From Dyadobacter pollutisoli (GTDB lineage: Bacteria; Bacteroidota; Bacteroidia; Cytophagales; Spirosomataceae), in NCBI RefSeq assembly GCF_026625565.1, contig NZ_CP112998.1, forward strand, positions 6,422,501 to 6,486,500: DNA of 64,000 nucleotides. The letters run 5' to 3'. A model generated the notes under the pieces. The model was not told where the DNA came from, made no database searches, and saw only the letters and a list, made by a program, of their open reading frames with translations. Positions within the stretch are counted from its first letter, which is position 1. Each line of letters begins with the position of its first letter. The translations under genes were made by a program, and so were the position numbers. Below are positions 17,643 through 26,611 of the stretch, in pieces.

Positions 17643-18140
17643 TTATTTGCTTAACTCTTCTATGATTTCATCGACTTTGTCATTCGTAAGGTTCATGTAA
17701 AATTGCTCACGAATCTGAAAAACGGGGCCCCAGCCACAAGCTGCAAGACATTCCACTTCTTTTAATGTGAAAAGTCCGTCAGTAGTAGTCTGACCGGCGT
17801 CGATGCCCAATTTCTTTTTAAGGTGACCGTACACATCTTCACCACCCATGAGGCAGCAAGGTCCGGTACGGCAATATTCAATCACATGTTTGCCGACAGG
17901 ATCGAGATGGTACATCGTGTAAAAAGTAGCTACTTCATACACTTCCACAGGCTCGATGCTTAAAATGCCCGCTACATAATCCATTACTTCGCTGCTTAGC
18001 CAGCCCCATTGTTCCTGGGCTACGTGCAAAACAGGTAAAAGAGCCGATTTCTGGCGGCCCTCCGGATAACGTGCTATGATTTCTTTTACTTTCTCAAGTC
18101 GTTCCGGCGTGAACGCAACGAGATTTGGTGTTTCGGTCAT
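17643..18140 (-). CDS. nuoE: NADH-quinone oxidoreductase subunit E
   Basis: Thioredoxin-like [2Fe-2S] subunit (cluster N1a) that packs against NuoF. The ligand cysteines are in EYCRTGPCCLMGG (about 95-107) and ECLAACGWGP (about 135-144). An N-terminal helical region precedes the fold (KSALLPVLHVAQEQWGWL). Length 165 is normal. Third most common order nuoD-E-F is kept. Confidence 0.96.
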   Translation of the reverse strand: MTETPNLVAFTPERLEKVKEIIARYPEGRQKSALLPVLHVAQEQWGWLSSEVMDYVAGILSIEPVEVYEVATFYTMYHLDPVGKHVIEYCRTGPCCLMGGEDVYGHLKKKLGIDAGQTTTDGLFTLKEVECLAACGWGPVFQIREQFYMNLTNDKVDEIIEELSK

Positions 18141-18166
18141 TTCTAAATAGGGTCTTTAAACAAACT

Positions 18167-19393
18167 CTAAGCGTCCAGCTCTCCTGCAATTACATTAAGG
18201 CTACTCATCGTCAGGATTGCATCAGATAAGGTACTGCCTTTACACATTTCAGGGTAAGCCTGATAATAAATAAAGCTTGGTCTGCGGAAATGGAGACGAT
18301 ATGGAGCTCTTCCACCGTCGCTGATCAGGTAAAAGCCCAGCTCACCATTTCCTCCTTCCACTGCATGATAAACTTCGCCAGCCGGAGCGTCTATTTCGCC
18401 CATTACAATTTTGAAATGGTAAATTAGCGCCTCCATATTGCTGTAAACCTCTTTTTTCGGAGGAAGATAATATTCGGGTGCGTCAGCGTAGTATGGGCCT
18501 TCGGGTAAATTGTTGATTGCTTGTTCAACAATTTTCAGGCTTTGCCACATTTCCTCGTTACGCACCATATAGCGGTCATAGGTATCACCATTCTGACCAA
18601 TTGGAATTGTAAAATCGAAGTCTTCGTAAGAAGAGTAAGGATTCATTACCCGCACATCGTAGTCGAGTCCTGCCGCGCGAAGGTTCGGGCCTGTAAAACC
18701 GTAAGACAATGCTCTTTCCAATGATATCGGACCTACATTGATCGTACGGTCCATAAAGATGCGGTTACGGTTTAAAAGTTTTTCAAGCTCGCGTAATACC
18801 GGAGGGAATGACTTGATAAATTCGTGTATCTTGCGGATAGCCGTGCTGGAAAGATCCCGCTCCATACCCCCCAAACGTCCCATATTGGTAGTAAGACGCG
18901 CACCGCACACTTCTTCGTAGATTTCGTAGACCTCTTCACGTTTCTGCATTACATACAAAAACCCGGTAAAAGCACCGGTATCCACACCCAAAATACTATT
19001 ACAGATAATGTGGTCTGTGATCCTGGCGAGCTCCATCATGATCACGCGGATATATTGCGCTCTTTTTGGAACTTCTACGCCCAGAAACTTCTCCATTGTC
19101 ATGTGCCATCCCAGGTTATTAATCGGGGATGAACAGTAGTTCATGCGATCGGTAAGCGTTGTGATCTGATAGTATGGTCTTCTTTCGGCGATTTTTTCAA
19201 ATGCGCGGTGTATATATCCAATGGTCTGCTCGCCGGAAACGATCTTCTCTCCATCCATTTTAAGGATATTCTGAAAAATTCCATGGGTAGCAGGGTGCGT
19301 CGGGCCGAGGTTGAGGGTGGTCAGTTCTTCAACCAGTTCAGGCAACTCGGTTTTAGAAGGAACGTTATGCGGTAATAATTCAATATCTGCCAT
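18167..19393 (-). CDS. nuoD: NADH-quinone oxidoreductase subunit D
   Basis: 49-kDa-type subunit forming the quinone pocket with NuoB. Signatures: LNLGPTHPATHG (about 28-39), IGYIHRAFEKIAE (about 58-70), RMNYCSSPINN, and the C-terminal RLHFRRPSFIYYQAYPEM segment. 408 residues, separate from NuoC (not fused as in E. coli NuoCD). Start ATG 19393, 18 bp after the nuoC stop. Confidence 0.97.
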   Translation of the reverse strand: MADIELLPHNVPSKTELPELVEELTTLNLGPTHPATHGIFQNILKMDGEKIVSGEQTIGYIHRAFEKIAERRPYYQITTLTDRMNYCSSPINNLGWHMTMEKFLGVEVPKRAQYIRVIMMELARITDHIICNSILGVDTGAFTGFLYVMQKREEVYEIYEEVCGARLTTNMGRLGGMERDLSSTAIRKIHEFIKSFPPVLRELEKLLNRNRIFMDRTINVGPISLERALSYGFTGPNLRAAGLDYDVRVMNPYSSYEDFDFTIPIGQNGDTYDRYMVRNEEMWQSLKIVEQAINNLPEGPYYADAPEYYLPPKKEVYSNMEALIYHFKIVMGEIDAPAGEVYHAVEGGNGELGFYLISDGGRAPYRLHFRRPSFIYYQAYPEMCKGSTLSDAILTMSSLNVIAGELDA

Positions 19394-19411
19394 ATCTTAC
19401 TCAGTATAGGG

Positions 19412-19912
19412 TCATCGGCCAAAAAGGGCATCTATTTTATCTTCGCGGGTAGCATCTTCGAGCGGATACTCTTTTCTCATCGGGAAATAATCCATTTCTT
19501 CAATGTTGAGGATACGTGTCAGGTTCGGATGTCCGTCAAACAAGATACCAAAAAAGTCGTATGTTTCTCTTTCCATCCAGTTGGCGCAAGCAAATAAACC
19601 CGTCGCAGTCGGAATGTGAATGTCAGCCTCAGAAATGGATACTTTAATCCTGATGCGGAAATTATGCACGAAGCTGTGCATGTGATAAACTACCATGAAC
19701 TCTTTGCCGGTATTATCGGGATACTGCACGCCTGTCAGGTCTGTCAAAAAAATGACCTGATAAGTTTTGTGATCGCGCAAATATTCAAGAATCGGAAGGA
19801 TCTCTTCACGGGTTGTCGACAATGTCAGAAGTCCGTATGGTTCTTCAAAGTCAAAAACCTGATCACCAAATTTTTCCAAAAGCGCTTCGGCTACCTCCTG
19901 GTTACTTAGCAT
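19412..19912 (-). CDS. nuoC: NADH-quinone oxidoreductase subunit C
   Basis: 30-kDa-type subunit of the peripheral arm, without cofactors. The family signature is in the C-terminal third: ERETYDFFGILFDGHPNLTR (about 114-133), followed by MRKEYPLED. Length 166. Six bases separate it from nuoB, so translation is probably coupled. Confidence 0.96.
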   Translation of the reverse strand: MLSNQEVAEALLEKFGDQVFDFEEPYGLLTLSTTREEILPILEYLRDHKTYQVIFLTDLTGVQYPDNTGKEFMVVYHMHSFVHNFRIRIKVSISEADIHIPTATGLFACANWMERETYDFFGILFDGHPNLTRILNIEEMDYFPMRKEYPLEDATREDKIDALFGR

Positions 19913-19918
19913 AGGGGG

Positions 19919-20461
19919 TTATTGAATATTATATGATGCTAATAATTCCTGATATTCGTCGGTGTTCCGGCGGCGAAGTTTCTCATTTTGAGCGAGATAT
20001 TGTATCTGCATCAAACCGTCAATGATCTGCTCAGGCCTGGGCGGGCAGCCGGGTACGTATACATCCACAGGTATAATTCTGTCGATACCCTGCAAAACGC
20101 TGTAAGTATCGAAGATCCCGCCGCTGGATGCGCAAGCACCAACAGCCATTACCCAGCGGGGTTCAGCCATTTGAAGGTACACTTGCTTCACAACAGGCGC
20201 CATTTTCTTCGCTATCGTTCCCATTACCATCAACAAGTCAGCCTGGCGTGGGGAAAAGCTTGGTCTTTCAGAACCGAAACGTGATATATCGTAATGTGCT
20301 CCCATAGTAGCCATGAATTCGATTCCACAGCAGGAAGTGGCAAAAGGCAAAGGCCACAGCGAATAACTGCGGGCCAGACCGATCGCTTCATCAAATGAAG
20401 TTGCAAAAAAACCAGATCCGCTATGTCCTTGCGGAGCCTCCACTATCGTTACTTCTTTCAT
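19919..20461 (-). CDS. nuoB: NADH-quinone oxidoreductase subunit B
   Basis: Carries terminal cluster N2 next to the quinone site. Ligands: tandem Cys in FATSCCGIEFMA (about 41-52), GACASSGG (about 107-114) and VPGCPPRPE (about 135-143). I start at ATG 20461 (MKEVTIVEAP), preceded by GGAGAAATT, a fair Shine-Dalgarno; a TTG six codons earlier is less likely. The protein is then 180 residues. Confidence 0.96.
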   Translation of the reverse strand: MKEVTIVEAPQGHSGSGFFATSFDEAIGLARSYSLWPLPFATSCCGIEFMATMGAHYDISRFGSERPSFSPRQADLLMVMGTIAKKMAPVVKQVYLQMAEPRWVMAVGACASSGGIFDTYSVLQGIDRIIPVDVYVPGCPPRPEQIIDGLMQIQYLAQNEKLRRRNTDEYQELLASYNIQ

Positions 20462-20489
20462 AATTTCTCCGTATTTCAATGTTTGAAGC

Positions 20490-20864
20490 TTACTCTTCCC
20501 AGTTTAGTACACCCTTGCGGATTACGTAGTAGAAACCAGAAAGCAGCAAAGCCATAAACAATAACATTTCAACGAAACCAAACATTCCTAGGTCCTTAAA
20601 ATTAACAGCCCATGGATACATAAATATCACCTCGACATCAAAAAGGACAAAAAGGATTGCAACCAAAAAGTATTTTACTGATATCGGTGTCCGGGCATCA
20701 CCTACTGATTCGATACCGCATTCGAACGGATCATCTTTCAGTTTGCTTTTACGGCTGGGACCAATGAGGTGTGTTACGATCATGGTTCCGCCAATGAATC
20801 CCGCAGCCAGTAAGAATTGGACTAAAATGGGTAGATAATCGGAAGGGAAATAAGTGTTTTTCAT
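20490..20864 (-). CDS. nuoA: NADH-quinone oxidoreductase subunit A
   Basis: Membrane subunit with three transmembrane helices and the conserved loop KLKDDPFECGIESVGDAR (about 42-59) that carries the Cys reporting on the active/deactive state in other complex I enzymes. Start ATG 20864 (MKNTYFPSDY) is preferred over a TTG five codons upstream. First gene of the operon; a -7 box lies about 90 bp upstream. Confidence 0.96.
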   Translation of the reverse strand: MKNTYFPSDYLPILVQFLLAAGFIGGTMIVTHLIGPSRKSKLKDDPFECGIESVGDARTPISVKYFLVAILFVLFDVEVIFMYPWAVNFKDLGMFGFVEMLLFMALLLSGFYYVIRKGVLNWEE

Positions 20865-20952
20865 TGATATATGATCCAATTATAATCTGCTAGGTCTGCT
20901 TTCAATAGTTGTAAACGGTTACTTTCTTCCCGTTTCTCAAAATTAGCCTTTG

Positions 20953-20960
20953 CAAATTTA
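20953..20960 (-). promoter_or_regulatory. Bacteroidota -7 box for the nuo operon
   Basis: On the minus strand this reads TAAATTTG, an exact TAnnTTTG match, 89 bp before the nuoA ATG. No well-spaced TTG -33 element is visible. The implied leader is about 80 nt. Confidence 0.45.
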
Positions 20961-21002
20961 TCAATCAAATTCTTTACTTTTTCTTTTGCCTAATTAGTAT
21001 CA

Positions 21003-21040
21003 TACTAAATAAGCCCCGGGTGTCCGGGGCCTATTTAGTA
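21003..21040 (-). terminator. Terminator after the first SASA-type esterase gene
   Basis: 17-bp arms (21003-21019 and 21024-21040) with one mismatch, a GC-rich CCCCGG centre and a 4-nt loop. On the minus strand the stem is followed by an AT-rich segment. It sits 20 bp after the stop at 21060 and separates this gene from the nuo promoter. Confidence 0.75.
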
Positions 21041-21059
21041 AAAAACCAAGATGGAATGT

Positions 21060-23198
21060 TTATCTGATTACAATTTGCTTGGTAAGGCTCTGCCCCTGAC
21101 CGGTTACTCGGAGGATATATTTGCCCGTCGGCAGGTGGCCTACCTCAATTTGTAAACGGCTGTTCAACAACCGGGGGGTTGTAGTTTTGATCACTCTTCC
21201 GAAAATATCGAAAAGTGTCACTACTGCATCCTGAATATTGTCTCTTGATTCAATGTAAACAAAGCTTCCCTGGCTTGGATTTGGATAGATCACTACCTCA
21301 TTCTGTTCGTTTGTTTTGAAATCGTGGGCGGCAGTATCGGAGTAACAGGTAAGAGCATTGTCGCCTATGGTGAACACAACTTTTGCTTTTGTTGAATAAG
21401 TACCTGTCTTTAAAATCTTGATGATCGCTGCGGTCGTATCAGTTTCAGATCCGGGTCTTCTCCACAAAAACTGCTCGTTAAGGCCTGGTTCTGTGATGCT
21501 GGCAGTAATGCTGAAAGGCCCGGAAGCTGCGATAACTGGTTTCGAGATTTTAGGCCGAATCACCAAAGAGGATACGGGTGAATTCTCGGATACACAACCA
21601 AAAATATTCTGAGCTTTTACGAAATAGTTGCCAGTTTGGCTGATTTTAGCTGTTGCGCCGGTTGCAAGGGCAGTAGTACTGCCTTCTTTGTACCAGGTGT
21701 AAATGTCACTGCCTTCCGCTACTGCAAACTGAAATGACGAATCCGCGCAAGCCTGTTGCTGTCCCTGCTGTAAAATACTAGGCTGAACAGGTTTCGCACC
21801 GTTGTCGAGTACGACTACTGATGTAAGGATAGAGTTGCCTACGTCATCGCGAACCGTTGCGCGATATGTGCCGGCTCCTGAAACCTTTATGGTATTGGTT
21901 CTTTCTCCTGTGCTCCATTCGTAGGACGCATAGCCTGCTGGAAGTGTTATGGAAACTGCATTATTTTCGGTTACACACGCCGCTGTGATAGTAGGAATTG
22001 GTGCTGGGCCGGCCGGAGGTACGGTAGAGAAGAAATTGGCATCAAGGCTTTCATTCCAAGCATTAGCTAGTATAGTTAATGCTTGTAAACCAATGAAGTG
22101 AGTTTTATCTACTGGTCTTAATGGGTCAAGCGGATCGGTTTCGGGACCAGGATAGGTCGGATTGAACTTTGTATCCAAAACAGCATTTTGGGCTGCAATG
22201 ATTTCCGGGTTTACTCTGGCTGGTTGTATTGTATCAGGCGATGTTCTGCTGGTACGGGCGATCACCCAGGTAATTCTCTTGTTGGTTTCAGTCGATAACT
22301 TATTAATGATTAACTGAAGCTGGTCACGGTAAAAAGCAGCAGGGGTATTAAACCTTGAATCTGCTTCACCTTGCATCCACAAAATGGCTCTTAACCCATA
22401 CTGATTTCCATAGTTTCGAGCTGCTATACGAAGATTGGCATAGGGCATCTGAGGCACATACGTGAAGCCTCCGTATTTGTTCTTGGTAGTTTTGCCCTGT
22501 GCGCTGTAAGACCAGTTTTCAATTGCTGTCCCTTCCCATGCAACATTGATAAATACTACGGGAACGTTTAGTTTGGCGACTAGCATATCTCCCAAAAGCC
22601 CCCAGCACCAGGGAGTTTGACCCCGGGGCGACATTGTTTTCAATCCGTCGGTAATTTTCGAAAAAACAGGTGGGACCGGGTCTGTTAATAAGTCGTTATA
22701 TTGACCGAGCTCGTCATTTTCATAGTTTGAAATATAAATGACCCTGTCGTCATTGGCGCCAGGCCCCGGATATTTCTTAAGTCCCTGCGCATTGGATTGT
22801 CCGGCAATGATAAAAACCTCTCCCACGCCCATTCTGGCGAGAACATCTCTTCCTACAATTTTACCGTCAGAAACCGCTCTCACTTCCAATGTATACCATC
22901 CTCCCAAAAGCTTAATATTACCTGCAAAAACGCCTCCTTTCGGTGCAACCTGCAAATCCTGCCATGGCAGCTCAAAGCCCTGACCTTGGGCTACCGGCAC
23001 AGCCCGAATTTCTACTTTGTCCATTGGAACTGTAAAAGTACCGGAGACGGTAATTTCTCTCTGGCCTGTAAGATCTTGTTGATAAACAGCCTGGAAAGTA
23101 GGAGAAGTAATTTTAATTTGAGAAAATACCGTTGATGAGATGGCACAAACCAACAGCAATGCCTTTGCCACTACCGGAAGAATAATTCTATAACGCAT
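21060..23198 (-). CDS. Exported SASA/SGNH-type carbohydrate esterase with T9SS type A sorting domain
   Basis: Signal peptide about 1-26 (cleavage after VFSQ). A beta-sandwich-like N-terminal region precedes a sialate-O-acetylesterase-like (DUF303/SASA) domain with the nucleophile motif IIAGQSNAQG (Ser 135), the ILWMQGEAD block and the C-terminal acid/base DKTHFIG. Two Ig-like segments follow (about 398-550), then a T9SS sorting domain beginning VVIYPNPSQGSF and ending in KQIVIR. Substrate is probably acetylated polysaccharide, exported to the cell surface or medium. It is the shorter paralogue of the next gene; both lie on the minus strand and probably arose by duplication. Confidence 0.88.
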   Translation of the reverse strand: MRYRIILPVVAKALLLVCAISSTVFSQIKITSPTFQAVYQQDLTGQREITVSGTFTVPMDKVEIRAVPVAQGQGFELPWQDLQVAPKGGVFAGNIKLLGGWYTLEVRAVSDGKIVGRDVLARMGVGEVFIIAGQSNAQGLKKYPGPGANDDRVIYISNYENDELGQYNDLLTDPVPPVFSKITDGLKTMSPRGQTPWCWGLLGDMLVAKLNVPVVFINVAWEGTAIENWSYSAQGKTTKNKYGGFTYVPQMPYANLRIAARNYGNQYGLRAILWMQGEADSRFNTPAAFYRDQLQLIINKLSTETNKRITWVIARTSRTSPDTIQPARVNPEIIAAQNAVLDTKFNPTYPGPETDPLDPLRPVDKTHFIGLQALTILANAWNESLDANFFSTVPPAGPAPIPTITAACVTENNAVSITLPAGYASYEWSTGERTNTIKVSGAGTYRATVRDDVGNSILTSVVVLDNGAKPVQPSILQQGQQQACADSSFQFAVAEGSDIYTWYKEGSTTALATGATAKISQTGNYFVKAQNIFGCVSENSPVSSLVIRPKISKPVIAASGPFSITASITEPGLNEQFLWRRPGSETDTTAAIIKILKTGTYSTKAKVVFTIGDNALTCYSDTAAHDFKTNEQNEVVIYPNPSQGSFVYIESRDNIQDAVVTLFDIFGRVIKTTTPRLLNSRLQIEVGHLPTGKYILRVTGQGQSLTKQIVIR

Positions 23199-23279
23199 TT
23201 GTAAACTGATACAGGGTAAAGTTTTTGTATGTGTAACGTCGGTTTGGGTTTTGTTAAAGTATTCATTACAAAACGGTCA

Positions 23280-23287
23280 CAAATGTA
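23280..23287 (-). promoter_or_regulatory. Bacteroidota -7 box for the first SASA-type esterase gene
   Basis: The minus strand reads TACATTTG, an exact TAnnTTTG match, about 80 bp before the ATG at 23198. No clear TTG is seen at the -33 distance. Confidence 0.4.
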
Positions 23288-23353
23288 AATGAATATTTTT
23301 GCTAAAATATCACTATTCCGTTTTTTTGATTAGACACAGCCGCTCTCGTCCAT

Positions 23354-26300
23354 TTACTGAACAATTATGAGCTTCTGAGTGGCACTGAATGATGGGGACG
23401 AGACACGAATAACGTATATACCGCTCGAAAGTCCGGACAAACTGAAGAAGTGCTGTCGATCAAACTTTTTGACTGTGAAAGTCTTATGAATGACGCCGCG
23501 GCTGTCGATGATCTGTACTTGCGCGTTAGTAAGGTTTTGCAAAGTTTCGACGGTTACCCGGCCCGTCGCTACCGGGTTAGGATAGGCTACAAAGCCTGGG
23601 TTGTCAGTGTCAATATAGAATGTGAATGGTTGTGAAAAATCGGAATAGCAAGTAAGCGTCGGACTGTATACAATGGTATTATTTACGACGTAGGAGCCTG
23701 AGCGTATTGCTTTAAGAGTGGCCGTTGTGTCGACTAGTTGGACATTATTCAGTTTCCAGACATGATTACCGGCATTGAGGTTATTTTCGGCCAGCAAAGT
23801 AAAAGTACCGATCTGCCTGATGGTCGGAGCGGAAGGAGAAGGTTTCACATCTACCGGAATCTCTGCGGAGTATGGTGAGTAGCATCCCTTTTCGTCTTTT
23901 GCCCTGGCGGAATAAGTCCCAGAGGCAAATACGCTAAGCATGTCACTTGCTGTACCTTCGTTCCAATAAAAATCGTTTCCTCTTGTAGCTTTCAGTATCA
24001 CTGTATCTCCGTCACAAAAAGTAGTAGCACTCGATGCCTGAATGATAGGCGAGGGAGGTAACGCTAATGTCTGAGTAGTGATTTGGTTACTCGGGTCAGA
24101 GTAGCATTGAAATTCGTTGATAGTCTGAACAGAATAGGTGCCGGCAGTAGTAACTTTTAAAGTTTGCGAAGCAGCGCCGTTGCTCCACAAAAATCCAACA
24201 GCCTCACTCGAACTGAGGTTAACACTCAGATCCGCACAGAAAACCAGTGGTCCGTCAGCCGTAATTGTTGGCTTCACGGGAAGCGGATTTGCCACGACCT
24301 GAACTACCGGTGAAACAGGAGAAACACAGCCCTTTTCGTCTTTCGATGCGATGGTAAAATTTCCCGAACTGCGAATTTCAATTTCCCTGCTCGTTTCGCC
24401 ATTGCTCCACACATAAGAAAATGCTTCACTGCTTTGTAACGTGGTATAATCACGCAAACAAAACGTGGTTGGCCGCAATGAGGTAATGGTCGGCGTAGCG
24501 GGTAGCGGGTTTACTTTCACATTCACCACGTCGGATGTGGACTCGCAACCGTTGCCATCACGCTGCATCAGGCTGAACTGCCCGGTTGCTGCAATCGAGA
24601 TCGCTTTGGTAGTAGCTGCATTGCTCCAAATGTTGCCTGTTTCGTAGTTCGAAGTCAATGTTACACTTCCTCCGTCGCAGAATTCGGTCGAGCCGCTCAG
24701 TCCGATAACCGGTTTCTGAGGCAGTGCATTCACTTTTACTTTTACAACATCCGATTCAGGGGAGTAGCAACCTTCGTTATCGAGGGCTCTTACACGGAAG
24801 TCACCAGAACTTCTTACTGTGATAGTCGGGGTTCCCTCACCATTTGACCAGACATTTTTTTCCTTTGAATCAGATGTTAGTTTTACCTCTCCACCGTCAC
24901 AAAATTCAAGTACGCCCGATGCAGTTACTTTCGGTGTAGCTGGCAATGGTGAAGTTACGACCCTCATGACTACTTTTTCGGAAGTAGACTCACAGCCATA
25001 GGCATTTCTTGTAGTAACGAAATATTCACCACCCGCAGTGACAGGAAGGTGATCGCTGGTGGAGCCAGTGTTCCACCTTACATTTTCAGAAGTGCTTGAA
25101 ACTAAGGTAGCAGTGTTACCAAGACATACCGGGTTGCTGCCATCGATTCTGATCGTAGGTTGGTTTGGCTGGATTTGGCCATTGATCCGTATTTCAGGGG
25201 AAAATATAACATTACCTCTCCCGTCACGAGCAGAAACGCGGTAGGTACCGTTTCCAACCTGGATACTATTTGAGTTTTGTCCATTATTCCAATTAAATGA
25301 TGACATTCCATCATTAGTGACGGTCAGGTTCAGATTGCCATTTCCCGCACAGGATGCGGAGATTCTTAAAGGGCTTACTGCTTGAAGTGGATCTGAGTTA
25401 GCAAAAAAGTTGTCATTGAGTTGTTGGCTCCATGCTTCTCCGAGTTGGGTTAGACCCTCATTCTTAAAGTGGACACCGTCTTCGTCCTGTCTCGGGATCT
25501 GAATCAAGTCCGTGAGAGGTCCTTGAAATACATTAAAAACCTCATTGATTACCCGTTGTTGCGCGTCAGTAATCTGCTTATCAGTTCCGTTCCTATTGTT
25601 ATAAGAAGTGATAGATACCATCCAGGGTATGTTTTTGCCAGCGTCGTTTCTGCTGGTTTCAATAACTGTTTTCAAATCATTGAAATAACGATCACCTCCT
25701 GTATTGAAGTCATTGTCAGCCTCGCCCTGGATCCATAGGATACCCCTCAAACCGGTAATCGGAGTGTAGCGTTGGATGACATCTCGCATGTTGCCGTAAG
25801 GCATTCCGCTTGGCTCTATCGGAACTCCGGTATACACCGACTTGCCGGTCCCATTTATGCTTTCGCGCCATGCCATAACAGAGGTGCCATACCAGGCAAC
25901 ATTATAGAACAAAACGGGTACATTGAGCTTTTCGACTAATTTATCCCCCAATTTGCCCCAGGCCCATGCAGAATATCCCCTAGGAGAAATATGAGAATCG
26001 GCATTCAAATGAGTAAATTGTGGATTACTTGGAAGGTCTTGATAAAGCTGCGGAACCTCAGTCTTGTTATGATTAACACTGTTAACCCGGTCATCCTGAG
26101 CACCCTGTTGGCCAAATTTGGGTTCTGCTGGAAAGCCCTGACCATTGGATTGCCCAGCAATCATAAAAACCTCTCCTACACCGACATGAGGTACCTGATA
26201 GGAATCAATAACCTGATCACCGCGTATGGCCCTGACTTCCAGATTATACCATCCGCCTTTGGCATCATTAAGACTACCGGAGAAAAAACCACCTTGAGGA

Positions 26301-26536
26301 TTGTCCTGAATGACTCTCCAGTCAATGGGCTCACCGCCATTCATGGGGTTTAATTTCGCCTCAATGCGGTCGGTGACCTTGCTGTAACTGCCAGATATAT
26401 ATATTGTAGCGGAATTGTTTCTATCACGTTGAAAGACAGCGCGATCAGTAGGGTAATCAATGCTGATCTGGCCGAATGATTTTATTGAAATAACGCTCAA
26501 TCCTACCCAAAACAAGTATGGTAGATAGTGTTTCAT
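23354..26536 (-). CDS. Exported SASA/SGNH-type esterase with tandem Ig-like modules and T9SS tail
   Basis: Start chosen at ATG 26536 (MKHYLPYLFW), which gives a signal peptide ending SFGQ; the frame is open 17 codons further but that part is not signal-like. Residues about 24-380 repeat the layout of the neighbouring esterase: beta-sandwich, MIAGQSNGQG (Ser 130), ILWIQGEAD, and EDGVHF (His near 356). Then come about eight modules of 70-75 residues with a Cys near the start, a W(S/N)NG core and a GC(Y/E)S end. The T9SS domain starts VAYPNPVATG and ends KLIIVQ. The 1060-residue product is predicted to be a surface-bound or secreted esterase acting on acetylated glycans. Confidence 0.87.
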   Translation of the reverse strand: MKHYLPYLFWVGLSVISIKSFGQISIDYPTDRAVFQRDRNNSATIYISGSYSKVTDRIEAKLNPMNGGEPIDWRVIQDNPQGGFFSGSLNDAKGGWYNLEVRAIRGDQVIDSYQVPHVGVGEVFMIAGQSNGQGFPAEPKFGQQGAQDDRVNSVNHNKTEVPQLYQDLPSNPQFTHLNADSHISPRGYSAWAWGKLGDKLVEKLNVPVLFYNVAWYGTSVMAWRESINGTGKSVYTGVPIEPSGMPYGNMRDVIQRYTPITGLRGILWIQGEADNDFNTGGDRYFNDLKTVIETSRNDAGKNIPWMVSITSYNNRNGTDKQITDAQQRVINEVFNVFQGPLTDLIQIPRQDEDGVHFKNEGLTQLGEAWSQQLNDNFFANSDPLQAVSPLRISASCAGNGNLNLTVTNDGMSSFNWNNGQNSNSIQVGNGTYRVSARDGRGNVIFSPEIRINGQIQPNQPTIRIDGSNPVCLGNTATLVSSTSENVRWNTGSTSDHLPVTAGGEYFVTTRNAYGCESTSEKVVMRVVTSPLPATPKVTASGVLEFCDGGEVKLTSDSKEKNVWSNGEGTPTITVRSSGDFRVRALDNEGCYSPESDVVKVKVNALPQKPVIGLSGSTEFCDGGSVTLTSNYETGNIWSNAATTKAISIAATGQFSLMQRDGNGCESTSDVVNVKVNPLPATPTITSLRPTTFCLRDYTTLQSSEAFSYVWSNGETSREIEIRSSGNFTIASKDEKGCVSPVSPVVQVVANPLPVKPTITADGPLVFCADLSVNLSSSEAVGFLWSNGAASQTLKVTTAGTYSVQTINEFQCYSDPSNQITTQTLALPPSPIIQASSATTFCDGDTVILKATRGNDFYWNEGTASDMLSVFASGTYSARAKDEKGCYSPYSAEIPVDVKPSPSAPTIRQIGTFTLLAENNLNAGNHVWKLNNVQLVDTTATLKAIRSGSYVVNNTIVYSPTLTCYSDFSQPFTFYIDTDNPGFVAYPNPVATGRVTVETLQNLTNAQVQIIDSRGVIHKTFTVKKFDRQHFFSLSGLSSGIYVIRVSSPSFSATQKLIIVQ
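23600..25375 (-). repeat. Array of about eight Ig-like modules in the large esterase
   Basis: Within the protein, residues about 388-980 consist of repeated 70-75-residue units. The consensus is P-x-I, an FC-x-G-x-x-V-x-L strand, a VWSNG turn, an SGxY strand, an (E/N)GC-x-S turn and a Pro-rich joint (LPATP, LPQKP, LPVKP). Six units keep both Cys, suggesting one disulfide per module. The first and last units are degenerate. Bounds are approximate. Confidence 0.75.
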
Positions 26537-26611
26537 AGTAACTGAAAATTCATTAAAGTAACTCCTGGGACACACAAGATGCATCAAAAGGTTGCCTCTT
26601 TCAAGAAATTT

